The notes: a model not told the origin generated them from the sequence alone. A DNA stretch of 64,000 nt from JALYXV01 sp963733505 (GCA_963733505.1 CAVTDW010000017.1:124001-188000); one strand, 5' to 3'. Positions 42,549 to 52,820 are shown, numbered from the stretch's first letter. A program made the numbers and translations.

Positions 42549-43493
42549 GTGACGCACATGGTGAGCCGCATCCCCCGCGTCGCGTGCCGTCGGGTGGCTG
42601 CAATCGTCGGCGTCGTCCTCTTGGCGGGAGCCTGTTCGTCCAGTTCCGCCCACCCAGCCGTGGCGCCCGGCAAGATCCTGCATATCGTGGCGGGCGAGAA
42701 CTTTTGGGGCAGCATTGTGTCGCAGCTGGTGGGCCAGAAGGGCGAGATCACCAGCGTCCTGACCGACCCGGGCGCAGACCCGCACAACTTCGAGTCCAGC
42801 GCCACCAACGCCCGAGCCTTCGCGGACGCCGATTACGTCGTGCTCAATGGGGCGGGATACGACGCGTGGGGAAACAAGCTGCTCGGCGCCAATCCCAATC
42901 CAAAGCGCCGAGTGCTGACCGTTGCCGACCTCTTGGGCAAAAAGGAAGGCGACAACCCGCACTTCTGGTACCAGCCGGACTATGTGGCGCAGGTCGTCGA
43001 TCGAGTGACCGCCGACCTGAAGAACATGGACCCCGGCGACGCCGCCTACTTCGACGTCCAGCGGGCGGCGTTGAACGCCGCGTTCGCTCCCGATCGTGCT
43101 CGCCTCGACGCAATCAAGGGCCACTTCTCGGGCACACCGGTTGCGTCGACCGAGTCGATCTTCGTCTATCTGAGCGACTACCTGGGGCTGCGACTGGTGT
43201 CGCCGACTGACTTCATGAACGCCATCGCCGAAGGCAATGATCCGCCCGCGCCGTCGGTGGCGCGCTTCCATGACCTGCTCACCAACAAGGAGGCCAAAGT
43301 CCTCGTCTACAACCGGCAGACCTCGACGGAGGTGACCACGAACCTTCAGAACCTGGCCCGCGGTAGTGGCATCCCCGTCGTTGGCGTCACCGAGACAGTG
43401 GTGCCGCCGGCCACCCCCTTCCAGGCCTGGTTTGGCGCGGAGCTGCTCGACCTGCAGAATGCCCTGAACTCAACGGTTACTGGCGGCGGCTGA
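42549..43493 (+). CDS. znuA: ZnuA/TroA-like metal-binding lipoprotein
   Basis: A 314-residue substrate-binding protein of the cluster A-I (Zn/Mn) family. The signal ends in the lipobox VVLLAGAC. Expected ligands are seen at DPHNFESS (first His) and GDNPHFWYQP (second His). The third position reads TESIFVYLSDYLGL, with Glu where His is usual, so the metal preference may differ. The His-rich loop of many ZnuA proteins is absent. ATG 42558 is an alternative start with little ribosome site, so the message may be leaderless. It is followed by a permease without an ATPase. Confidence 0.88.
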   Translation: MTHMVSRIPRVACRRVAAIVGVVLLAGACSSSSAHPAVAPGKILHIVAGENFWGSIVSQLVGQKGEITSVLTDPGADPHNFESSATNARAFADADYVVLNGAGYDAWGNKLLGANPNPKRRVLTVADLLGKKEGDNPHFWYQPDYVAQVVDRVTADLKNMDPGDAAYFDVQRAALNAAFAPDRARLDAIKGHFSGTPVASTESIFVYLSDYLGLRLVSPTDFMNAIAEGNDPPAPSVARFHDLLTNKEAKVLVYNRQTSTEVTTNLQNLARGSGIPVVGVTETVVPPATPFQAWFGAELLDLQNALNSTVTGGG

Positions 43494-43563
43494 CCACGAT
43501 GCCGTACGCCAAGGCCACCGAGGCGCCGAACCACAGCCCCGGACGACCGCAGCGACCCAGCGA

Positions 43564-44475
43564 ATGATTCTCGCGGCCACGGCCCCCCATCCGACCTGGA
43601 ACGTGATCCACGACGCCCACCAGCTCTTTCATTACCCCTTCATGCGCCACGCCTTTGCGGCCGGCACGATCGTGGCGGTCCTCGCCGGTGTCGTCGGCTA
43701 TTTCGTGGTGCTCCGCCAATCGTCATTCGCCGCCCACGCGCTCTCCGAGATCGGCTTTGCGGGGGCGAGTGGGGGGGTGGCGTTCGGATTCAGCGCTGTC
43801 TACGGGTTGCTCGGAATGAGCCTGATCGGCGCCGCCCTCATCGGCGCCCTGGGCAAGCGCCTCCGCGGCCGTGACGCCGTCATCGGCAGCGTGCTGGCCT
43901 TTTGCCTCGGGCTCGGCTCCTACTTCTTGACCCGCTACAAAGGCAATGCGTCGGGGGCGTTCAGCCTGCTGTTCGGCCAGATTCTCGGGATCAGCGTGCG
44001 CGACGTGTGGATCATCGCCATCTGCGGCGTCGTCACCGTCGGCCTGGTGGGCGTCCTCTTTCGGCCGCTGCTGTTCGCCTCGCTCGACGAGGACGTCGCC
44101 GAAGCACGCGGCGTGCCGGTACGCGCCCTGTCGGTCGCATTTCTGATCATCGTCGCGGTCGCCGTCACCGCGGCCGTCCAAGTGGTCGGTGTCCTGTTGA
44201 TCTTCAGCCTCCTCGTCATCCCGGGGGCCATCGCGGAACGTCTGTGCCGCACCGCGGGGCGGGGGATCGCGCTCTGCGTCGTCACCTCGATCGTGTTTGT
44301 CTGGAGCGGACTCACGATCACCTACTACACGAACCTCCCGGTCGGGTTCCTGATCACCAGCTTTGCCTTCGTCGCGTACCTGCTGGTGCGGCTGATGCCC
44401 AGCATTCGAGCCGCCCGGCCGATCGAGGAGGGCCACCAGACGAACGCCCCGAACCCCGTACCCTCGAACACGTAA
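43564..44475 (+). CDS. znuB: ZnuB-like metal ABC permease
   Basis: A 303-residue permease with about eight helices of the ABC-3 family: HYPFMRHAFAAGTIVAVLAG, GYFVVLRQSSFAAHALSEIG, FAGASGGVAFGF, and the terminal DLPxG-like YYTNLPVGFLITSFAF. The short polar C-terminal tail ends NPVPSNT. No ATPase gene lies between it and znuA; a 22-codon frame in the gap (ATG 43500) ends in an ATGA overlap with this start and could be the remains of a neighbouring gene. Confidence 0.92.
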   Translation: MILAATAPHPTWNVIHDAHQLFHYPFMRHAFAAGTIVAVLAGVVGYFVVLRQSSFAAHALSEIGFAGASGGVAFGFSAVYGLLGMSLIGAALIGALGKRLRGRDAVIGSVLAFCLGLGSYFLTRYKGNASGAFSLLFGQILGISVRDVWIIAICGVVTVGLVGVLFRPLLFASLDEDVAEARGVPVRALSVAFLIIVAVAVTAAVQVVGVLLIFSLLVIPGAIAERLCRTAGRGIALCVVTSIVFVWSGLTITYYTNLPVGFLITSFAFVAYLLVRLMPSIRAARPIEEGHQTNAPNPVPSNT

Positions 44476-44543
44476 CGAGCGAGTCGAGTGAGCGCCGAAC
44501 ACGTCGACTCTGCGATCCGGAGGAACACCTATGAGCAGACAAC

Positions 44544-45434
44544 GTGGCTGACCGCACCGCTACCATCGACGGGCTGCACCCCGAAGTCGCGGTGCGGCTG
44601 GCCAAGGTGGAGCAGCGCTATACGGCATCGCGGCGAGCTTTGGTCGAGACCCTCGCGGCGGCCGGCCGGCCCCTGAGCATCCCGGAGATACTCGCCGCTA
44701 CGCCGGCCATCCCCCAGAGTTCGGCCTATCGCAACGTCACGGCCCTCATCGATGCCAAGGCCCTCCGCCGGGTGGCCGGTAGCGACGACCACGGCCGCTT
44801 CGAACTGGCCGAGGACCTGGCCGGCCACCACCACCACCTCATCTGCGAATCGTGCGGCCAGGTCGTCGACGTCGCCGCCTCGCCCCGCCTGGAGCGGGCG
44901 CTCGCCGAGGCCGCCCGTGTCGCCGAGGAAGAGACGGGATTCACCGTCGACGACCACCGCATGGACCTCGTAGGAACCTGCCGCGACTGCCGGGACCTGA
45001 CCACCCGGCGTGGACGGGTCGCCCGCTGGCAGCACCCAGTCGGCTCGGTCGGAGGATCGATCCACCGCGCGGTCCGGCCCCTGGTTGACGTCGGTCCGAA
45101 CCAGGCGTACGACCAGGTCGAGTCCGCTCGACGGCTGCGGCGACGCCCCGACCAGCTTGGCCTTCCTCGAGGGCTCCATCATCCGATGCTACGGGGGCGC
45201 CCCCGTCGCAGCCACCAGTCGGTCGCGACCGGCGGTCGCCAACAGGGCCCCGGAGGAGTGCCTGCGCGAGGTGAACAGTTGGGTGCCGGTGCCGGTCTCG
45301 ACGATATGGCGCCTGGCATGAATAAGACCCCCCGGGTAGCGCGTCCGTCGTTTACAGGGTTCGGATCGGAGGCGTCCGCCGGTCGCTCGACATCTGCCCG
45401 AATTGTCGTCCTTCATTTCTACCCATGTGGCTAA
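44544..45434 (+). CDS. zur: Fur/Zur-family regulator with unusual C-terminal extension
   Basis: The first 150 residues are a Fur-type repressor: YTASRRALVETLAAAGRPLS, AIPQSSAYRNVTALIDAKAL, FELAEDLAGHHHHLICESCG and the second CRDC, giving two CxxC zinc motifs. The remaining 140 residues are Arg-rich with no domain character, and a stop is available in another frame just after CRDC, so an indel may have hidden the true end near 45003. Upstream, GGAGG and ATG 44531 open a six-codon frame that overlaps this GTG start, another sign of an indel or leader. Probable zinc sensor of the preceding cluster. Confidence 0.8.
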   Translation: MADRTATIDGLHPEVAVRLAKVEQRYTASRRALVETLAAAGRPLSIPEILAATPAIPQSSAYRNVTALIDAKALRRVAGSDDHGRFELAEDLAGHHHHLICESCGQVVDVAASPRLERALAEAARVAEEETGFTVDDHRMDLVGTCRDCRDLTTRRGRVARWQHPVGSVGGSIHRAVRPLVDVGPNQAYDQVESARRLRRRPDQLGLPRGLHHPMLRGRPRRSHQSVATGGRQQGPGGVPARGEQLGAGAGLDDMAPGMNKTPRVARPSFTGFGSEASAGRSTSARIVVLHFYPCG

Positions 45435-45511
45435 TGTTTCTGACCGCCGGTCGGTGCACAGTCACGCCGAGGGCGAGTACCACGCTCGCGACGGAAGGCA
45501 GGAGCGAAAAG

Positions 45512-48500
45512 ATGGCGGAGGGCACTGACGGCCTGGTGGGCGGGACCGAGCGGGAGAGCCGGGGAAGCACGAAGGCCCGGGGTGGGGGGCTTCGTCGTCG
45601 TTGGCTGGTTCTCCTGGTCGCCCTGGTGGTCGGCCTGGGGCTGCCCATCGTCGGGGCGTCGGTGGCCGCGGCGGCGACGACCTACACGGTGACCAACGTC
45701 AGCGACTCGGGGACTGGTTCGTTGCGCCAAGCCATCATCGACGCCAACAACGGATCCGGCGACGCCCTCATCACATTCGCCATCCCGGGGACGGGCCCGT
45801 TCAAGATCTCACCGAGCACGGATCTCGATGCCATCGACGTGCCCGTGGTCGTCGACGGGTACAGCGAGCCAGGTTCGTCTCGGGCCACGGCCAGCTTGCC
45901 CGCCCACATCGAGATTCAGATCGACGGCGGCGGGATAGTCCCCGAGGGCATCCAGGTGTCAGATTCGAGTGGGACGACCACCGTCGAGGGGTTGTCGGTC
46001 ACCAACTTCACCGATTGCGGCATCTGCCTGAACGGTGACGGCCAGGTCGCCGAGGGCAACTATGTGGGACTGGCGCCCGATGGTTCGACGGAAGGGGCGA
46101 ATGCGACCGGGATCCAGATCCTCGGCAACGAGGACGTGGTGGGTGGCGCGACGCCGGCGGCGCGTAACGTGGTCGACACCGGCGCCGGCGTCGACAATGA
46201 CGGCGTCTTCAGCCAGGGACTCGCGAGCATCGTGGAGGGCAACTGGATCGGCCTGAACGCGGCGGGAACGGTCGGGTTGGGTGCCGGCAATGACGTCAAC
46301 CTGCTCGGCGCCGCCGATAGCCGGATCGTTGGCAACGTGCTGACCGGCGACGACACGCAAAATGCATATGGGGTCTGGGCCGACGGCGCAACCGGAACGA
46401 TCGTGTCGGGCAATCTGATCGGCACGAACCCCGCCGGGACCGCCGGTCTCGGCAGCCCCGACATTGGCGTCCTCGTCGACAGTGGCGGTAGTGCGTCGGT
46501 GACGGGCAACACGATCGCCCACTCGGCCGCCGAGGGTGTGGGCATCGGCGACTTGTCGACCGACGCGGCCACGGCGACGGTGGAGCAGAACTCGATTTTC
46601 GACAACGGCCTTCTCGGTATCGACTTGGGCAATGACGGTCTCACGGCCAACGACGGCCCCGGTGACGCTGACACAGGCCCCAACTCGTTGCAGAACTTCC
46701 CGACGTTGACGGCTGTGACCCCGGGCTCGAAGACCACGATTGCCGGGACGTTGGCCAGTACCGCCAACGCCACGTTCACGGTCGACTTCTACGCCAACCA
46801 GGACGTGGATGGTTCCGGCATCGCGGAGGGCCAGACGTGGCTGGGATCGACGTCGGTGACAACGGATGGTTCGGGGGTGGCGAACTTCACCGCCACCGGG
46901 TTGGGAGCCAGCACCGCGGGGGAGTTCTTCACCGCCACCGCCACCAACGCGGCCGGTGAGACGTCGGAGTTCAGTGCGACGCCGCCGGTGGCGGTGAACG
47001 ACACTGCCACCACCCAGGAGAACACGGCGGTCAACTTCAACATCCTGGCCAACGACACCGACGTCGACAGCCCGGCCGGTGACCTGACGGTGAACACGGT
47101 GAGCGCCCAGACGGGAGGCTCGGCAAGCGTTTCCGACGACGGCGACGTCGCCTTCACCCCGACGATGGGGTTCAGCGGCACCGCCTCGTTCTCCTACACC
47201 GCGGTTGACCAGACGGGGGCGGTGTCCAACTCGGCCACGGTGACCATCACCGTGACCGCGGCCGCCAACACCGCCCCGACGTTGGCGCCGATCCCGGACC
47301 AGACCGGCGCAGGTGGGCAGCCAGTTGTCGTTCACGGCGCACGGCTCGGACAGCGACAGCCCACCCCAGACGCTGACCTATTCGTTGGTCGGCGCCCCGA
47401 CCGGGGCGGCCATCGACCCGGCCAGCGGGGTGGTGACGTGGACGCCGACGGCGGCCCAGATCGGGTCGACGTCGTTCACGGTGAAGGTGACCGACAACGG
47501 GACCCCGAACCTGTCGGCCACGACCGGGGTGAACGTGACGGTGACCGCCGCGGGTACCACCACGGTCGTGACGTCGTCGTCGCCCACGTCCACCTACGGG
47601 CAGTCGGTGACGTTCACCGCCACGGTTAGCGGGGGCGATCACGGCGGCACCGTCGGGTTCTTGGCCGACAACGCCCCGATCGGCGGGTGCGCCACGGTCT
47701 CCCTGGGGGGCCCGAACGGCAACCAGGCGTCGTGTGCCACCTCGACGCTCGCCGCGGGGATGCACACGGTGACGGGCAAGTACAGTGGCGACCCGGCCTC
47801 GGCGGCCAGCCAGGACACCCTGACGGGCCAGACCGTGAACAAGGCCCCGTTGACGGTGACCGCGTCGAGCGGGTCGATGACGTATGGGGGGTACTCCGCC
47901 GGCGGTCACGGCGATGATCACGGGGTTCGTGAATGGTGAGACGGCGGCGGTGTTGACGGCCCAGCCGGTGTGCGTGTCGGGCGGTTCCTCGACGACCCCG
48001 GCTGGGGTCCATGTCAACACGACGTCGTGTTCGGGTGGGGCGGCGGCCAATTACACATTCAGTTTCGTGAAGGGGACGTTGACGGTGAACAAGGCGCCGC
48101 TGACGGTGACAGCGTCGAACGCGACGATGACCTACGGGGGCACCCCGCCGGCGGTCACGGCGACCATCACGGGATTCGTGAACGGTGAGACCGCCTCGGT
48201 GCTCACCGCCCAGCCAGTGTGCACCTCCGGAGCCTCTTCGACCACGCCGGCGGGGACGTACCCGAACACGACGTCGTGTTCGGGGGCGGCGGCCGCGAAC
48301 TACGCCTTCACTTATGTGAATGGCACTCTTACGGTGGGCCAGGCGGTCCTCACGGTGACCGCGTCAGACGGGTCGATGACCTACGGCGGGACGTCACCGA
48401 CCATTACGGCCACGATTACCGGGTTCGTGAACGGTGAGACGGCATCGGTGCTCACCGCCCAGCCGGTGTGCGTGTCCGGCGCATCCTCGACCACCCCCGC

Positions 48501-50565
48501 CGGGACCTACCCGAACACCACCTCGTGCTCGGGTGGGGCGGCCGCCCACTACACGTTCAGTTTCGTGAAGGGCACGTTGACGGTGAACAAGGCTCCGCTG
48601 ACGGTGACCGCGTCGAACGCGACGATGACCTACGGCGGGACCCCGCCGGCGGTCACGGCGACCATCACGGGGTTCGTGAACGGTGAGACGGCGGCGGTGT
48701 TGACGGCCCAGCCGGTGTGCGTGTCGGGTGGTTCTGCGACCACCCCGGCCGGGACGTACCCGAATACCACGTCGTGTTCGGGTGGGGCGGCCGCCAACTA
48801 CACGTTCAGTTTCGTGAAGGGCACGTTGACGGTGAACAAGGCTCCGCTGACGGTGACCGCGTCGAACGCGACGATGACCTACGGCGGGACCCCGCCGGCG
48901 GTCACGGCGACCATCACGGGGTTCGTGAACGGTGAGACGGCGGCGGTGTTGACGGCCCAGCCGGTGTGCGTGTCGGGTGGTTCTGCGACCACCCCGGCCG
49001 GGACGTACCCGAATACCACGTCGTGTTCGGGTGGGGCGGCCGCCAACTACACGTTCAGTTTCGTGAAGGGCACGTTGACGGTGAACAAGGCTCCGCTGAC
49101 GGTGACCGCGTCGAACGCGACGATGACCTACGGCGGGACCCCGCCGACGGTCACGGCGACCATCACGGGGTTCGTGAACGGTGAGACGGCGGCGGTGTTG
49201 ACGGCCCAGCCGGTGTGCGTGTCGGGTGGTTCTGCGACCACCCCGGCCGGGACGTACCCGAATACCACGTCGTGTTCGGGTGGGGCGGCCGCCAACTACA
49301 CGTTCAGTTTCGTGAAGGGCACGTTGACGGTGAACAAGGCTCCGCTGACGGTGACCGCGTCGAACGCGACGATGACCTACGGGGGCACCCCGCCGGCGGT
49401 CACGGCGACCATCACGGGGTTCGTGAACGGTGAGACGGCGGCGGTGTTGACGGCCCAGCCGGTGTGCACCGCCAACGCGGTCCCGTCGCCCAACGCGGGG
49501 ACCTACCCCAACAAGACGTCGTGCTCGGGGGGAGCGGCGGCCAACTACACGTTCAGTTTCGTGAAGGGGACGTTGACGGTGACCCCGGCCCCGCTGACGG
49601 TCACCGCGGACAACCAAACCCGGTTCTTCGGGCAACCCAACCCGACGTTGACCTTCACGGTGCACGGCCTGGTCAACGGTGACACCCAGGCGGCGGTGCT
49701 GACCGGCGCCGCCAAGGTCACGACGACCGCCACACCCGCCTCCCCACCGGGCGGCTACCCCATCAAGATCAGTGTCGGCACATTGGCCACCAACGGGAAC
49801 TACACGTTGACGACGTTTACCAACGGCACCCTGACGGTGACCAAGGCCCCGACCGTGACCACCGTGACCGTCAACCCGACGTCATCGAGCTTCGGGTCGC
49901 CGGTCACGATCACCGCCACGGTGGCCCCGAACCCGGCTACCAACGTGGCGTCCCCGTCGGGGACCGTGACGTTCACCGTTGACGGTGCCACCAGCCCCGT
50001 GGCCACCGTCGCCCTGGTGAACGGGAAGGCGACGCTGACCACCTCCGCCCTGGGCGCGGGCAGCCACCAGGTCACCGCCACCTACAGCGGCGACGGCGAC
50101 TTCCTCGCCTCCGCCAGCACCCCGACCGGGCTCACCGTGACCTGCACTCAGACCATCACGGGGAACCATTCGGGGTCGGTCGTGATCGCGACCGGGGCGG
50201 CCTGCATCCTCAACGCCACCGTCACCGGGTCGGTGACCGTCCAAGCGGGGGCCACCCTCGACGTGGAGAACAGCACCGTCACCGGCGCCGTCACCGCCAA
50301 CAGCCCCCTGGGCCTGCGGATGTGCGGGACCAGTACCGGCGGGTCGGTCACCGTGACCGGGGCGACCGGGCTGGTCGTCATCGGCGACCCCGGCGACGCC
50401 GCCTGCACCCCCAACACCATCGGCGGCACCCTCACCTTGCAGAACAACACCGGGGGCGTCGAAGCCATCAACAACAATGTCGGTACCGTCGTCGCCAGCA
50501 ACAACAGTGGCCCCGGCCCCTTCCCCGGCGACCCCACCACCATCACCGGCAACACACCCCGGTGA
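45512..50565 (+). CDS. Giant secreted beta-rich repeat protein (MBG adhesin-like), two frame breaks
   Basis: About 1,680 residues once two surplus bases (near 47306 and in the G6 run 47886-47891) are ignored. Order: signal peptide (LRRRWLVLLVALVVGLGLPI), a right-handed beta-helix with CSLREA-like TNVSDSGTGSLRQAIIDANN, a cadherin-like/Big_9 domain (VAVNDTATTQENTAVNFNIL), a putative-Ig domain (SLVGAPTGAAIDPASGVVTW), a Big_3_5 domain, seven MBG repeats plus one diverged, a second Big_3_5 domain and a C-terminal beta region with paired cysteines. AGGAG precedes ATG 45512. There is no LPXTG or membrane anchor. A surface or matrix adhesin is inferred. Confidence 0.85.
47841..49584. repeat. Seven tandem 249-base (83-residue) MBG repeat units
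   Basis: Units begin at 47841, 48091, 48340, 48589, 48838, 49087 and 49336 with KAPLTVTASNATMTYGG (unit 3 has QAVL); all are 249 bases except unit 1, which is 250 because of one extra G in a G6 run. Units 4 and 5 are identical by eye and unit 6 differs by about one base (Ala to Thr), so they are recent duplications. An eighth diverged unit starts at 49585. Confidence 0.9.
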
Positions 50566-50712
50566 CCTCGCCCACCTAAGCCACACCCAAGCCCCGCCCG
50601 ATCCGCTCCGGCCGGAACCACCGGCCGGAGCGCCCGGCCCCTGCGTTGCGCCGGCCGCCCAATTGGGGGCATTGTCGCGCTGGGCGGTCGGGCGGAGGAG
50701 TGTGGCGACAAC

Positions 50713-50877
50713 GTGAATGAGGTCGTTTCTTCCACAGGTGCAGCCCCGGCGGGGTTGCCCACGACCACACCCCGAGCGTCGCTGGTCGGGCGGGGCGCGG
50801 AGCTGGATCGGCTGCGCCGCCTGCTCTCGTTGGCGGCGGGGGGCGACGCCGAGCGCCGATTCCACTGTTCAGGCTGA
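50713..50877 (+). pseudogene. Truncated N-terminus of an AAA/LuxR-family regulator
   Basis: A 54-codon frame from GTG 50713 encodes LVGRGAELDRLRRLLSLAAG, the start of the MalT-like AAA domain that normally continues to a Walker A site. After GGDAER the similarity stops and the frame ends (RFHCSG-stop); no Walker A is visible in any frame downstream. The rest of 50566-50960 holds no other gene; it is noncoding sequence after the giant repeat protein. Confidence 0.55.
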
Positions 50878-50960
50878 TTTCCCGGCCAACAGGGGCGGAC
50901 CTGGACTCGGCCGAGCGGGGAAACGCCCGACCCGCTTCGGCGTGGAGGGCGGCGAAAGAA

Positions 50961-51656
50961 TCAGAAGGGGACCGGTGCGCCGTCGCGGTAGAAGCCGCCC
51001 GTGGGGCCGCTATCAGGGAGGTCGACCGCCCAGACGACACTGGCGGCGCCATCGGCAACCGGCCGACCGCCCGGGCCCCCCATGTCCGTCGCGACCCAGC
51101 CCGGGCAGACGCTGTTCACCAGGATCCCCTCTGGTCGGAGCTCGGCCGCCAGCATGCGGGTGAGCGCGTTCAGGGCAGCCTTGGAGGCGCTGTAGGCCGG
51201 GGTGCCGCCCCCCATCGATGCCAGCGACCCGCTTTCACTGGAGACGTTGACGATGCGACCGTGCTCGCTGGCGCGCAGGAGTGGGAGGAAGGCGTTGACC
51301 GCCCGCCAGGCACCGACCAGGTTGGTGTCGAGCGCCTCGGCGACGATGGCCAGGTCGGCGCCCGCCGCCTGCTGCCAGCGGTCGTAGTGAATGGCGGCGT
51401 TGTTGACCAGGATGTCGAGGCGGCGGTAGCTGCTGGCGAGCTCTGCGGCTACCGCGTCGAGGGTCGACTGATCGGTTACGTCGAGGCGGCGGACCACGAT
51501 GTCGCCGCCGGCGTCGATGAGCGGCCGGGCAACCGCTTCGCCTTGGGCCACGTCGCGGGCCCCGAGCACGACCGTGTCGCCGCGGTCGGCGAGTTGGCGG
51601 ACCACTTCGAAGCCGATGCCACGGTTGGCCCCGGTAACGACGGCGATTCGATTCAC
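50961..51656 (-). CDS. Short-chain dehydrogenase/reductase
   Basis: A 231-residue classical SDR. VVTGANRGIGFEVVRQLAD (cofactor loop), NNAAIHYD, VNVSSESG and YSASKAALNALTR (Tyr-x-x-x-Lys) are intact, with CPGWVATDMGG after the active site, as in plant-type carbonyl reductases. GTG 51656 has AAGGAG upstream; a longer frame has no such signal. Substrate unknown. It is divergent from the ferritin-like transporter gene. Confidence 0.92.
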   Translation of the reverse strand: MNRIAVVTGANRGIGFEVVRQLADRGDTVVLGARDVAQGEAVARPLIDAGGDIVVRRLDVTDQSTLDAVAAELASSYRRLDILVNNAAIHYDRWQQAAGADLAIVAEALDTNLVGAWRAVNAFLPLLRASEHGRIVNVSSESGSLASMGGGTPAYSASKAALNALTRMLAAELRPEGILVNSVCPGWVATDMGGPGGRPVADGAASVVWAVDLPDSGPTGGFYRDGAPVPF

Positions 51657-51692
51657 GTGCACTCCTTGGTCATTTGGAACGAAACTCCGGGC

Positions 51693-52820
51693 ATGGCCGC
51701 TGCTGATGTCCGCCGCTACCGGGCCAACCGCCAAGCCGAGTTCGACTCGGCCTATGTCTACCGGGCCATGGCGGCGGCCGAGCCGAGCGAGCAACTGTCC
51801 TCGGTCTACCGCCGCTTGGCCGAGGTGGAGGAACGCCACCTCGGGTTCTGGGAGGACCGGATCCGCGCCGAGGGGGTGGACCCAAGACCGAGGACCCCGT
51901 CATGGCGGGCTCGCACCATGGGATTTCTGGCGCGCCGGTTCGGGCCCCAGTTGGTCTTGCGGACAGTGGCGACCCTCGAACAGATCGACCAGACCGGCTA
52001 CGACGACCAACCCGAGACCGAAGGCACGCCGATGCGTGACCAGGAGCGGTCCCACGCCCGGGTGCTGCGCTATGTGGCGGGCGGGTCACCTCGCGGCGTG
52101 GCGGGCGAGACGCTGGGCCGGATCGAGGGCCGCCACCCGGCGCTGGGCGGCAACGCCCTGCGAGCCGCGGTCCTCGGCGCCAACGACGGGCTGACGTCCA
52201 ACCTGGCGTTGGTCATGGGTGTGGCGGGGGCCCAGCTCACGTCCTCCGCCATCCTCATCACCGGACTTACCGGCTTGCTGGCCGGGGCTTTTTCGATGGC
52301 CATCGGGGAGTGGATCTCGGTGCAAAGCGCCCGGGAGCTGTATCAGCGCCAGGTCCGCACCGAGGCGGCCGAGATTCGCTCCGTTCCTGACGAGGAGGAA
52401 GAAGAGCTGGCCCTCATCTACCAGGCCAAGGGAATTCCCGAGGACGAGGCCCGCCAGGTCGCCAAGCGGCTCATGGCCGACCCTGGGGCGGCATTGGACG
52501 CCATGGTGCGAGAGGAGCTGGGGCTCGACCCCGCCTCCCTCGGCGGCTCGCCCTACTCGGCGGGGGCCTCGTCGTTCGCCCTGTTCGCGATTGGCGCGTT
52601 CATCCCGCTGATCCCCTACCTCTTCGTGGGCGGAACAGCCGCGGTCGCGGCCGCCATCGTCTGCGCGGCCGCCGGTCTGTTCGTGATCGGGGCCCTGATC
52701 ACATTGCTGACCGGCCGCAGCGCCTTGTTCTCAGGCACCCGCCAGCTGGTGTTCGGTCTCCTGGCGGCCGGAGCGACCTACGGCCTCGGGCGACTCATCG
52801 GGACCGTCGTCGGCGGCTAG
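51693..52820 (+). CDS. VIT1/CCC1 metal transporter with ferritin-like N-terminal domain
   Basis: A 375-residue fusion. The N-terminal 130 residues form a rubrerythrin/ferritin-like bundle with EFDSAYVYRAM, RRLAEVEERHLGFWEDRI and RDQERSHARVLR, giving the Glu and ExxH di-iron ligands. The rest is a VIT1/CCC1 iron/manganese transporter: LRAAVLGANDGLTSNLALVM, AFSMAIGEWISVQSARELY and a cytoplasmic metal-binding region EEEELALIYQAKGIPEDEA. Five membrane helices. It probably exports or stores Fe(II) with the bundle delivering iron. ATG 51693 is used; no clear ribosome site. Confidence 0.9.
   Translation: MAAADVRRYRANRQAEFDSAYVYRAMAAAEPSEQLSSVYRRLAEVEERHLGFWEDRIRAEGVDPRPRTPSWRARTMGFLARRFGPQLVLRTVATLEQIDQTGYDDQPETEGTPMRDQERSHARVLRYVAGGSPRGVAGETLGRIEGRHPALGGNALRAAVLGANDGLTSNLALVMGVAGAQLTSSAILITGLTGLLAGAFSMAIGEWISVQSARELYQRQVRTEAAEIRSVPDEEEEELALIYQAKGIPEDEARQVAKRLMADPGAALDAMVREELGLDPASLGGSPYSAGASSFALFAIGAFIPLIPYLFVGGTAAVAAAIVCAAAGLFVIGALITLLTGRSALFSGTRQLVFGLLAAGATYGLGRLIGTVVGG

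Noticed and set aside
43477..43719. An 80-codon minus-strand frame over the znuA-znuB gap whose end looks like a membrane helix
   Set aside because: Most of it is antisense to znuB; only about 20 codons are membrane-like, too little to call a gene, so it is mentioned only in the finding.
48394..49665. A 423-codon antisense frame with repeated HRLGRQHRRRLTVHE units
   Set aside because: It is the reverse-strand image of the MBG repeats, so its regularity is inherited from them.
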